Positions 55,442 through 63,257 of a DNA stretch of 64,000 bases are shown piece by piece. Source of the stretch: Enterobacter kobei (GTDB lineage: Bacteria; Pseudomonadota; Gammaproteobacteria; Enterobacterales; Enterobacteriaceae); NCBI RefSeq assembly GCF_018323985.1, contig NZ_AP024590.1:1178001-1242000 (forward strand). Direction: 5' to 3'. The notes beneath the pieces are model-generated. The model saw only the letters and a program-made list of their open reading frames with translations. It was not told the origin of the DNA and searched no databases. The position numbers and the translations under genes are program-made. How positions within the stretch are numbered: position 1 is the stretch's first letter; each line of letters begins with the position of its first letter.

Positions 55442-55447
55442 TAACCC

Positions 55448-55634
55448 AGTGGCTCATTCACCTTCTTATGTCAGCCCCTTCGGGACGCGCTACATAAACT
55501 CAGAATGACGCACAAAAAGGTGCCTGCCGTCCAATTGCTGATCATAGCGTTGCTATTTCAGACCCCGGGCGAAACGTCGAGTAAGGCACCGCCTATTCCA
55601 AAACAAAGCCGGGTAATTCCCGGCTTTGTTGTTT
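55448..55634 (+). ncRNA. glmY: Small RNA GlmY
   Basis: About 187-nt sRNA that titrates RapZ and thereby protects GlmZ, raising glucosamine-6-phosphate synthase. The sequence begins AGTGGCTCATTCACC and closely follows E. coli GlmY through the TCAGCCCCTTCGGGACG region. It ends at a 12-bp terminator stem (55602-55613 with 55619-55630). It lies between purL and glrK, the canonical site. The 512-bp gap is fully accounted for by terminator, GlrR boxes, promoter and this RNA. Confidence 0.93.
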
Positions 55635-55716
55635 CTGCAGGATCGTAATCTTACCTTTCCCCCGGCGCGTTCCTCAGTTAGCATCCCTTAAAATCCGCTT
55701 TCACGAGAATAGTGCG

Positions 55717-57153
55717 TTGAGACCCTGGCCCGGCTTTCCCCGCTCCCTGCGACAACTGGTCATGATGGCCTTTCTGCTGATCCTGCTGCCGCTGTTAGTT
55801 CTGGCATGGCAGGCGTGGCAGAGCCTCAATACCCTTAGCGCCCAGGCGGCGCAGACCAACCGTACCACACTGATTGATGCCCGCCGTAGCGAGGCGATGA
55901 CCAACGTCGCCCTCGAAATGGAACGCAGCTACCGCCAGTATTGCGTCCTTGACGATCCTACGCTTGCCCGTGTTTACCAGAGCCAGCGTAAGCGCTACAG
56001 CGACATGCTGGATGCCCACGCGGGCGTGCTGCCGGATGATAAACTCTATCTGGCCCTGCGCCAGGATCTGAACGATCTGGCGCAGTTACAGTGCCACAAC
56101 AGCGGTCCTGGTGAAGCGGCCTCTGCGCGGCTGGAAGCTTTTGCGTCCGCCAATACCATGATGGTGCAGTCGACGCGTGCCGTGGTGTTTTCCCGCGGTC
56201 AGCAACTGCAACAGGAGATCGCCGAGCGCGGTCAGTTCTTTGGCTGGCAGGCGCTGGTACTATTTCTGGTCAGCCTTGGGCTGGTGTTGCTGTTTACCCG
56301 CATGATTATCGGCCCGGTAAAAGGCATTGAGCGGATGATCAACCGCCTCGGCGAAGGACGCACGCTGGGGCAGCGCGTGCTGTTTAAAGGGCCGCGCGAA
56401 TTACGCTCGGTGGGGGAGCGGATCATCTGGCTTAGCGAGCGTCTCGCCTGGCTTGAATCGCAACGCCATCAGTTTTTACGCCATCTTTCCCATGAACTGA
56501 AAACCCCCCTTGCCAGTATGCGCGAAGGCACGGAGCTGCTGGCCGATGAAGTGGTCGGTCCCCTCACCGCCGAGCAAAAAGAGGTGGTGGATATTCTTGA
56601 TGACAGCAGCCGTAATCTGCAAAAACTCATTGAGCAACTGCTGGATTACAACCGCAAGCTGGCGGATGGCGCGGTTGAACTGGAGACGGTCGATCTGGTT
56701 CCGCTGGTGGAGGGGGTGATCGCCGCCCACAGTTTACCGGCACGGGCTAAAATGATGCATACCGAGGTGGCGTTGCCGGAAAGCCACTGTCTGGCAGAGC
56801 CGATGCTGCTGATGAGCGTGCTGGATAATCTCTATTCGAACGCGGTGCACTATGGGGCTGAATCCGGTAACATTTATATTCGCAGCTACACTCATGGCGC
56901 ACGGTTAGTCATTGAGGTAGCGAATACGGGTACGCCGATCCCCGAAGCGGAACAGGCGATGATTTTTGAACCCTTTTTCCAGGGAAGTCATCAACGAAAA
57001 GGGGCGGTGAAAGGCAGTGGGCTGGGGTTGAGTATCGCCAGAGACTGTATTCATCGCATGCGAGGTGAGCTGCATCTGGTGGCCGACAGCCAGTCAGATG
57101 TCTGTTTCCGCATTGAGCTACCGCTCAGTGCGCCGGAAAAATCCCTAAAATGA
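55717..57153 (+). CDS. glrK: Sensor histidine kinase GlrK (QseE)
   Basis: 478-residue inner-membrane kinase of the GlrKR system controlling glmY. Two membrane segments (about 14-32 and 174-193) flank a periplasmic domain, followed by HAMP and the phosphoacceptor His in FLRHLSHELKTPLASMREG. The ATPase has NLYSNAVHYGAESG (N box) and GSGLGLSIARDC. It starts with TTG (MRPWPGFPRSLRQLVMMAF), aligned with E. coli GlrK. First of glrK-qseG-glrR. Confidence 0.96.
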   Translation: MRPWPGFPRSLRQLVMMAFLLILLPLLVLAWQAWQSLNTLSAQAAQTNRTTLIDARRSEAMTNVALEMERSYRQYCVLDDPTLARVYQSQRKRYSDMLDAHAGVLPDDKLYLALRQDLNDLAQLQCHNSGPGEAASARLEAFASANTMMVQSTRAVVFSRGQQLQQEIAERGQFFGWQALVLFLVSLGLVLLFTRMIIGPVKGIERMINRLGEGRTLGQRVLFKGPRELRSVGERIIWLSERLAWLESQRHQFLRHLSHELKTPLASMREGTELLADEVVGPLTAEQKEVVDILDDSSRNLQKLIEQLLDYNRKLADGAVELETVDLVPLVEGVIAAHSLPARAKMMHTEVALPESHCLAEPMLLMSVLDNLYSNAVHYGAESGNIYIRSYTHGARLVIEVANTGTPIPEAEQAMIFEPFFQGSHQRKGAVKGSGLGLSIARDCIHRMRGELHLVADSQSDVCFRIELPLSAPEKSLK

Positions 57154-57170
57154 ATCTACGTCTGGTGAGT

Positions 57171-57881
57171 ATGTCGCACATTTTTAATCGCGTGCTGAAC
57201 GCGGTGTCGTTGTCAGGGCTTCTGCGGGCAGGCTTGCCATGTCTGCTGCTGACGGGCTGTATCGCCCATGTGCCGAAAAGCGCCGTCAACGAAAAACAGG
57301 AAGAAAAACTTCCCCAGCATCAACTGGCCGATTTCCTGTCCACCGACTGCAACGACATCTGGTCGCTGCACGGGAAATCCGTCGAAACGAACCCGCTGTA
57401 CTGGCTGCGGGGCATGGACTGCGCGGAACGCCTGGCACCGGCGACCGCCCGTGCCGAAGCGCGAAGCTGGCCGGATGACACCTGGCAGGATACGTTCAAG
57501 CGCGGCATTTTGCTGGCCAGCGCCAAAATCTCCCCGGTGGAACGCCGCACCTTTGTCACCCGTCTCGACACGCTCAGCCCGCAGCTACCGGCGCAGGTGC
57601 GCCCGCTGTATCAGGTGTGGCGTGAAGGGCAGGCGCTGCAATTGCAGCTGTCAGAAGAGCGCTACCGTTACAGCAAGCTCCAGCAGTCTGCCGATGGCGA
57701 ACTGGATACCCTGCGTCAGCAGCAGCAATACCTGCGTGAGCAGCTGGAAACCACTTCGCGCAAACTGGAAAACCTGACCGATATCGAACGGCGTTTATCG
57801 ACGCGGAAACCCGCCGGTAACGATCTGCCCTCCACCAACCCTGACGTGAAAAATGAGGATGCCAGCCATGACAAGCCGTAA
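57171..57881 (+). CDS. qseG: Outer-membrane lipoprotein QseG (YfhG)
   Basis: 236-residue lipoprotein that interacts with GlrK. The signal peptide ends with lipobox LLTG-Cys, and the C-terminal part is a coiled coil (LQLQLSEERYRYSKLQQSADGEL... through LETTSRKLENL). I start it at MSHIFNRVLN, which aligns with the E. coli start MRHIF; ATG at 57150, overlapping the glrK stop, would add seven residues. It overlaps glrR by 14 bases. Confidence 0.9.
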   Translation: MSHIFNRVLNAVSLSGLLRAGLPCLLLTGCIAHVPKSAVNEKQEEKLPQHQLADFLSTDCNDIWSLHGKSVETNPLYWLRGMDCAERLAPATARAEARSWPDDTWQDTFKRGILLASAKISPVERRTFVTRLDTLSPQLPAQVRPLYQVWREGQALQLQLSEERYRYSKLQQSADGELDTLRQQQQYLREQLETTSRKLENLTDIERRLSTRKPAGNDLPSTNPDVKNEDASHDKP

Positions 57882-59205
57882 ACCTGCCCGGCTGCTGCTG
57901 GTGGACGACGATCCCGGTTTACTGAAGCTGCTCGGCCTGCGCCTGACCAGCGAGGGCCACAGCGTGGTCACCGCCGAGAGCGGCCAGGAAGGGCTGCGCG
58001 TACTGGCGCGGGAAAAAATCGATCTGGTGATCAGCGATCTGCGAATGGATGAAATGGACGGCATGCAGCTGTTTGCCGAGATCCAGCGCCAGCAGCCGGG
58101 AATGCCGGTGATCATCCTCACGGCGCACGGCTCGATCCCTGACGCCGTGGCTGCCACCCAGCAGGGTGTGTTCAGCTTTCTCACCAAGCCGGTGGATAAA
58201 GACGCGCTGTACAAAGCCATCGACGGCGCGCTGGAGCACTCCGCGCCTGCCGGGGATGACCACTGGCGCGAAACCATTGTCACCCGCAGCCCGCTGATGC
58301 TGCGGCTGCTGGAGCAGGCGCGCATGGTAGCGCAGTCAGACGTCAGCCTGCTGATTAACGGGCAGAGCGGCACCGGCAAAGAGATCCTCGCGCAGGCGAT
58401 CCATAACGCCAGTCCGCGCAGTAAAAACGCCTTTATCGCCATTAACTGCGGCGCGCTGCCAGAGCAGCTTCTTGAATCCGAACTCTTTGGTCATGCCCGC
58501 GGGGCTTTTACCGGTGCGGTGAGCAGCCGTGAAGGGCTGTTTCAGGCGGCGGAAGGCGGCACGCTGTTCCTCGACGAAATCGGGGATATGCCTGTTCCAT
58601 TGCAGGTGAAGCTGCTGCGCGTATTGCAGGAGCGCAAAGTGCGCCCGCTTGGCAGCAACCGTGACATCGATATCAACGTGCGCATTATCTCTGCCACCCA
58701 CCGCGATCTGCCAAAAGCGATGGAGCGCGGCGAGTTCCGCGAAGATCTCTATTATCGCCTGAACGTGGTGAACCTGAAGATCCCGGCGCTGGCGGAGCGG
58801 GCAGAAGATATCCCGCTGCTGGCGAATCATCTTCTGCGCCAGTCTGCGGATCGCCATAAACCCTTTGTGCGCGCTTTTTCTACCGACGCCATGAAGCGGC
58901 TGATGACCGCCAGCTGGCCCGGTAACGTGCGTCAACTGGTGAACGTCATCGAGCAGTGCGTGGCGCTTACCTCCTCGCCGGTGATCAGCGACGCACTGGT
59001 AGAGCAGGCGCTGGAAGGGGAGAACACCGCGCTGCCGACCTTCGCCGAAGCCAGAAATCAGTTTGAGCTGAACTACCTGCGTAAGCTGCTGCAAATCACC
59101 AAAGGCAACGTGACCCACGCCGCGCGTATGGCCGGGCGAAACCGCACCGAATTTTATAAATTGTTATCACGCCATGAACTTGACGCTAACGATTTTAAAG
59201 AGTGA
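57868..59205 (+). CDS. glrR: Sigma-54-dependent response regulator GlrR (QseF)
   Basis: 445-residue NtrC-type activator. The receiver domain (about 5-120) has phospho-Asp in LVISDLRMDEMDG. The AAA+ domain has Walker A GQSGTGKEI, the sigma-54-contact GAFTGA loop (HARGAFTGAVSS) and Walker B LFLDEIGDM. A C-terminal Fis-type HTH ends GNVTHAARMAGRNRTEFYKLLSRHEL. I start it at MTSRKPARLLLVDDD with GAGG upstream. Its target promoter, glmY, lies 2.4 kb upstream. Confidence 0.97.
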   Translation: MTSRKPARLLLVDDDPGLLKLLGLRLTSEGHSVVTAESGQEGLRVLAREKIDLVISDLRMDEMDGMQLFAEIQRQQPGMPVIILTAHGSIPDAVAATQQGVFSFLTKPVDKDALYKAIDGALEHSAPAGDDHWRETIVTRSPLMLRLLEQARMVAQSDVSLLINGQSGTGKEILAQAIHNASPRSKNAFIAINCGALPEQLLESELFGHARGAFTGAVSSREGLFQAAEGGTLFLDEIGDMPVPLQVKLLRVLQERKVRPLGSNRDIDINVRIISATHRDLPKAMERGEFREDLYYRLNVVNLKIPALAERAEDIPLLANHLLRQSADRHKPFVRAFSTDAMKRLMTASWPGNVRQLVNVIEQCVALTSSPVISDALVEQALEGENTALPTFAEARNQFELNYLRKLLQITKGNVTHAARMAGRNRTEFYKLLSRHELDANDFKE

Positions 59206-59285
59206 TCCGCAAAGCACGGTGAATATGATAGTGTGAGCAACCGATAACGTAGCAGCCTGCAGGCATAAGAATTCAGGGAACCACC

Positions 59286-59624
59286 ATGAAAAAGATTGAT
59301 GCGATTATTAAACCTTTCAAGCTGGATGATGTGCGCGAAGCGCTGGCCGAAGTGGGCATTACCGGGATGACCGTGACCGAAGTCAAAGGCTTTGGTCGCC
59401 AGAAAGGGCATACCGAACTGTACCGTGGCGCTGAGTACATGGTGGACTTTCTGCCGAAAGTGAAAATTGAGATTGTCGTGACCGACGATATTGTCGATAC
59501 CTGCGTGGATACCATTATCCGCACGGCGCAAACCGGCAAGATTGGCGACGGCAAAATCTTCGTCTTCGACGTCGCCCGCGTGGTGCGTATTCGTACCGGC
59601 GAAGAAGACGACGCGGCAATTTAA
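59286..59624 (+). CDS. glnB: Nitrogen regulatory protein P-II GlnB
   Basis: 112-residue trimeric signalling protein that reports glutamine and 2-oxoglutarate to NtrB and GlnE. The T-loop with uridylylated Tyr51 (LYRGAEYMVDFLPK) and the C-terminal signature TGKIGDGKIFVFDVARVVRIRTGE are intact. It lies 80 bp after glrR and is followed by a palindromic repeat. Confidence 0.99.
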   Translation: MKKIDAIIKPFKLDDVREALAEVGITGMTVTEVKGFGRQKGHTELYRGAEYMVDFLPKVKIEIVVTDDIVDTCVDTIIRTAQTGKIGDGKIFVFDVARVVRIRTGEEDDAAI

Positions 59625-59635
59625 GCCGCTGACTA

Positions 59636-59725
59636 CCCTCACCCTAACCCTCTCCCGGAGGGAGAGGGAACCGGACGGACGCCGCTTTTCTCCCTCTCCC
59701 TGGGGGAGAGGGCCGGGGTGAGGGG
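59636..59725. repeat. 90-bp double-hairpin intergenic palindrome
   Basis: Outer arms beginning CCCTCACCCT and ending GGGGTGAGGGG pair with each other, while each half is itself a hairpin (CCCTCTCCC...GGGAGAGGG at both sides). It fills the gap between convergent glnB and hmp. This is the look of dispersed CCCTCACCC-type intergenic repeats; it may also stop transcription from both sides. Confidence 0.75.
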
Positions 59726-59731
59726 CTAACC

Positions 59732-60922
59732 TTACAGCACTTTATGAGGCCCGAAGCATTCGTAGTGAATGTTGTCTTTATTCACGCCCGACTCCACCAG
59801 TTGCTTCGCGGCAAACTGCATAAACACTACCGGTCCGCACAGATAAAACTGCATCGCCGGATCGTTGTATAGCCCTTCAATTTGACTTAAATCCATCAGG
59901 CCTTCGCTGTTATAACCCGCCCCCGCGCGATCCGTGTCGGTCGGCAGACGATACCAGGTATGCGAACTAAAGCGGGGAAGCTGCGCGCCAAGCTGTGCCA
60001 CTTCATCCGTAAAGGCATGCACATCACCGTTTTCTGCTGCATGGAACCAGTTCACCTGCGCGGCGTGCTGACGACCCACCAGCGTGTCGAGCATGGCCAG
60101 CATCGGCGTCTGCCCCACGCCCGCTGAAATCAGCGCCACCGGCGTTTCCGGGCTCACATCCAGGAAGAAATCACCCGCAGGCACCGCAAGATGCACGATG
60201 TCACCCACGCGCGCTTCACCGTGCAGCCAGTTTGACACCTGACCGCCCGGCTCACGCTTCACGGCGATGCGGTAGCTTTTACCGTTGGGTTTGCGGGTAA
60301 GAGAATACTGACGAATTTCCTGATGCGGGAACCCTTCTGGCTTTAACCATACGCCGAGATACTGACCCGGCTGGTAATCCGCCACCGGCTGACCATCCAC
60401 CGGCTCAAATTCAAAGCTGGTAATAAGCGCACTTTGCGGCGTTTTTGCCACAATGCGAAACGGCCGCGTGCCTGCCCAGCCACCGGCTTTCGAGGCGTGC
60501 TCCTGATACAGCTCGCTTTCCCGATTTACAAATACGCCCGCCAGCACGCCGTAAGCTTTTCCCCACGCATCCAGCACTTCCTGACCCGGACTGAACATCT
60601 CATCCAGCGTCGCCAGCAGATGTTCTCCGACAATGTTGTACTGTTCCGGTTTGATCTGAAAACTGGTGTGTTTCTGGGCGATCTTCTCCACCGCAGGCAG
60701 TAACGCCGGCAGATTTTCAATATTGCTGGCATAAGCAGCAATGGCATTGAACAGCGCTTCACGCTGATCGCCGTTGCGTTGGTTGCTCATGTTGAAGATC
60801 TCTTTCAGCTCCGGATTATGTTTAAACATTCGGTCATAAAAATGGGCGGTGAGTTTCGGGCCGGTTTCAACAAGCAGGGGAATGGTGGATTTCACGGTGG
60901 CGATGGTTTGAGCGTCGAGCAT
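59732..60922 (-). CDS. hmp: Flavohemoprotein Hmp (nitric oxide dioxygenase)
   Basis: 396-residue NO-detoxifying enzyme. The N-terminal globin domain (1-about 138) has distal Tyr29 (HFYDRMF) and the proximal-His region KHTSFQIKPEQYNIVGEHLL. An FAD domain (RQYSL motif) and NAD(P)H domain (ISAGVGQTPMLAML, FYLCGPVVFM) follow. Length equals E. coli Hmp. It is divergent from glyA, with an NsrR-type operator upstream. Confidence 0.98.
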   Translation of the reverse strand: MLDAQTIATVKSTIPLLVETGPKLTAHFYDRMFKHNPELKEIFNMSNQRNGDQREALFNAIAAYASNIENLPALLPAVEKIAQKHTSFQIKPEQYNIVGEHLLATLDEMFSPGQEVLDAWGKAYGVLAGVFVNRESELYQEHASKAGGWAGTRPFRIVAKTPQSALITSFEFEPVDGQPVADYQPGQYLGVWLKPEGFPHQEIRQYSLTRKPNGKSYRIAVKREPGGQVSNWLHGEARVGDIVHLAVPAGDFFLDVSPETPVALISAGVGQTPMLAMLDTLVGRQHAAQVNWFHAAENGDVHAFTDEVAQLGAQLPRFSSHTWYRLPTDTDRAGAGYNSEGLMDLSQIEGLYNDPAMQFYLCGPVVFMQFAAKQLVESGVNKDNIHYECFGPHKVL

Positions 60923-60948
60923 AGCAGCTTCCTTTTTAGCAGAATCAT

Positions 60949-60971
60949 AAGTTGTATTTTACATGCATCTT
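60949..60971 (-). promoter_or_regulatory. Predicted NsrR operator of hmp
   Basis: A 23-bp imperfect inverted repeat (left half AAGTTGTATTT, right half ACATGCATCTT) resembles the NsrR consensus AANATGCATTT-N-AAATGNATNTT with about three mismatches. It lies 27 bp before the hmp start, so NsrR would block transcription until NO is present. Confidence 0.7.
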
Positions 60972-61115
60972 ATAAAAATACCCCTGCGCTTGTAAATGAT
61001 TTAGTGGATTTTAGTTAAGGTGGCTCACAGTCATGAAAAATTCACATCACAAAGCTGAAAAGAAATCCTGATCCCCGCGCGTAGCGCTTTGCCGTCAAAC
61101 CCTTGTATAGCGCCA

Positions 61116-61131
61116 AGCCAATCGTTTGCGT
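61116..61131. promoter_or_regulatory. Predicted PurR box in the glyA control region
   Basis: AGCCAATCGTTTGCGT matches the PurR operator in its right half and in the central CG, with three mismatches. E. coli glyA is PurR-repressed from a similar site. A TGAAAAATTCA at 61034-61044 resembles, but does not fit exactly, a MetR box. Confidence 0.65.
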
Positions 61132-61247
61132 AAAATCATTTGTCAAGACCTGTTATCACGATATGAATCAGTTATACTGGTCGCCGTTGCCCAAAAGGGC
61201 CCCCCTTCAGAGCTGTAATTTACTGTTAGCTGAGTCAGGAGATGCGG

Positions 61248-62501
61248 ATGTTAAAGCGTGAAATGAACATTGCCGATTATGATGCCGAACTGTGGCAGGC
61301 TATGGAGCAGGAGAAAGTACGTCAGGAAGAACACATTGAACTGATCGCCTCCGAAAACTACACCAGCCCGCGCGTGATGCAGGCTCAGGGCTCTCAGCTG
61401 ACCAATAAATACGCGGAAGGTTATCCGGGTAAACGTTACTACGGCGGTTGTGAATACGTTGATATCGTTGAGCAACTGGCTATCGATCGCGCCAAAGCGC
61501 TGTTCGGCGCAGACTACGCTAACGTTCAGCCGCACTCTGGCTCCCAGGCGAACTTCGCGGTCTACACCGCGCTGCTGACGCCGGGCGATACCGTTCTGGG
61601 TATGAACCTGGCGCAGGGCGGCCACCTGACTCACGGCTCCCCGGTTAACTTCTCCGGCAAACTGTACAACATCATCCCTTACGGTATTGATGAGTCCGGT
61701 AAAATTGACTACGAAGACATGGCGAAGCAGGCTAAAGAGCACAAACCGAAGATGATCATCGGTGGCTTCTCTGCTTACTCCGGTATCGTTGACTGGGCAA
61801 AAATGCGTGAAATCGCAGACAGCATCGGTGCTTACCTGTTCGTTGACATGGCACACGTTGCGGGCCTGATTGCCGCTGGCGTTTACCCGAACCCGGTTCC
61901 ACATGCTCACGTTGTGACCACCACCACCCACAAAACCCTGGCGGGTCCACGCGGTGGCCTGATCCTGGCGAAAGGCGGTGACGAAGAGCTGTATAAAAAA
62001 CTGAACTCCGCCGTATTCCCAAGCGCGCAGGGTGGCCCGCTGATGCACGTGATCGCGGCTAAAGCGGTAGCGCTGAAAGAAGCGATGGAGCCAGAGTTCA
62101 AGGTTTATCAGCAGCAGGTTGCCAAAAACGCCAAAGCGATGGTCGAAGTGTTCCTGAACCGTGGCTTCAAAGTGGTATCCGGCGGCACTGAAAACCACCT
62201 GTTCCTGCTGGATCTGGTGGACAAAAACCTGACCGGTAAAGAAGCTGACGCCGCGCTGGGTCGCGCTAACATCACCGTGAACAAAAACAGCGTCCCGAAC
62301 GATCCGAAGAGCCCGTTTGTGACCTCCGGCATCCGTATCGGTAGCCCGGCTATCACCCGTCGCGGCTTCAAAGAAGCAGAAGCGCAGGAACTGGCTGGCT
62401 GGATGTGTGACGTGCTGGACAGCATCAATGATGAAGGCGTGATTGAACGCACGAAACAGAAAGTGCTGGAAATCTGTGCCCGTTTCCCGGTTTACGCCTG
62501 A
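61248..62501 (+). CDS. glyA: Serine hydroxymethyltransferase GlyA
   Basis: 417-residue PLP enzyme interconverting serine and glycine and charging tetrahydrofolate with one-carbon units. The PLP-lysine motif is VVTTTTHKTLAGPRGG, and HSGSQANFAVY and the folate-site region are intact. I start it at MLKREMNIADYDAELW, six bases after GGAG; ATG at 61242 overlaps that ribosome site. A PurR-type box lies upstream and a terminator downstream. Confidence 0.98.
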   Translation: MLKREMNIADYDAELWQAMEQEKVRQEEHIELIASENYTSPRVMQAQGSQLTNKYAEGYPGKRYYGGCEYVDIVEQLAIDRAKALFGADYANVQPHSGSQANFAVYTALLTPGDTVLGMNLAQGGHLTHGSPVNFSGKLYNIIPYGIDESGKIDYEDMAKQAKEHKPKMIIGGFSAYSGIVDWAKMREIADSIGAYLFVDMAHVAGLIAAGVYPNPVPHAHVVTTTTHKTLAGPRGGLILAKGGDEELYKKLNSAVFPSAQGGPLMHVIAAKAVALKEAMEPEFKVYQQQVAKNAKAMVEVFLNRGFKVVSGGTENHLFLLDLVDKNLTGKEADAALGRANITVNKNSVPNDPKSPFVTSGIRIGSPAITRRGFKEAEAQELAGWMCDVLDSINDEGVIERTKQKVLEICARFPVYA

Positions 62502-62516
62502 TCCGCGATAAACCCT

Positions 62517-62545
62517 GAAAAGGCCGCGTAAGCGGCCTTTTTTAT
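62517..62545 (+). terminator. Intrinsic terminator of glyA
   Basis: 8-bp stem AAGGCCGC/GCGGCCTT with GTAA loop and a T6 tail. Confidence 0.92.
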
Positions 62546-62547
62546 TG

Positions 62548-62640
62548 CCGGGTGGCGCTGCGCTTACCCGGCCTACGTGTCTTCGGTTCTTCGGTTCTTC
62601 GCGTTACTGTAGGCCCGTGCAAGCGTAGCGCCGCCGGGCA
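62548..62640. repeat. BIME: two inverted REP (PU) elements
   Basis: REP copy 62548-62577 (GCCGGGTGGCGCTGCGCTTA then CCCGGCCTAC) faces an inverted copy at 62610-62640 (GTAGGCCCGTGCAAGCGTAG then CGCCGCCGGGC). The linker holds a tandem octamer CTTCGGTT in two full and one partial copy (62582-62602). The 157-bp gap after glyA is otherwise only the terminator. Confidence 0.85.
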
Positions 62641-62657
62641 ATATCAACACTTACCGC

Positions 62658-63257
62658 TTACCGCTCACCGCGCAACGTCACCCCGACATCGCCGCCCGGA
62701 TGTACCGCCAGCAGCGTTTCTTTTGTATATCCACTCTCACTCATCAGGCAGGCGCAGGCCGCATCAAAAATTGCCAGTACCAGAATGATGGAGGTGGTCG
62801 CCAGCATATTCAGCGGATCCACTTCCCGCTGGACGCCCGTGGAAATCACCAGCCGTGCCGCCTGAGCAATCGCCGACGCGTGGTTTTCCGTGACGCTTAT
62901 CAGCGGCACCTGCCGTGCCGCCAGCCCCGGTAGCAGGCGGGTCAGTTCGTCGGAGTTGCCGCCGCGGGAGAGCATGATCATCAGATCCCCGGACCGCAAA
63001 AAGCCGAGATCGCCGTGGGCGGCATCGGTGGCGTTCAGATAGATCGCCGGACGCTCCACGCAGGCCAGCATATGGGCGATTTTGCGCGCCGCGATGCCCG
63101 AGGTTCCCACTCCGGTGACCACGATTTTCCCGGTACAGCCGCGCAGCTCACCCAGCAGGGCGTCCCACTGCGCGGAAGTCAGATGCTGACCCAGTCCGGC
63201 CAGCGCCTCGCTGTAGGTTTGCCAGGCGTCGTTTGCCTGCTGCCAGCCGCTGCTCAT
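62658..63257 (-). CDS. SIS-domain sugar-phosphate isomerase-like protein
   Basis: 199-residue single SIS domain resembling the N-terminal half of KpsF/GutQ-type arabinose-5-phosphate isomerases but without CBS domains. Visible motifs are GKIVVTGVGTSGIAARKIAHML, NATDAAHGDLGFLRSGDLMIMLSRGG and the end VHPGGDVGVTLRGER. It overlaps the upstream kinase by four bases (ATGA), so the two form an operon. A role as isomerase of the kinase product is likely, but the sugar is unknown. E. coli lacks it at this site. Confidence 0.8.
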   Translation of the reverse strand: MSSGWQQANDAWQTYSEALAGLGQHLTSAQWDALLGELRGCTGKIVVTGVGTSGIAARKIAHMLACVERPAIYLNATDAAHGDLGFLRSGDLMIMLSRGGNSDELTRLLPGLAARQVPLISVTENHASAIAQAARLVISTGVQREVDPLNMLATTSIILVLAIFDAACACLMSESGYTKETLLAVHPGGDVGVTLRGER

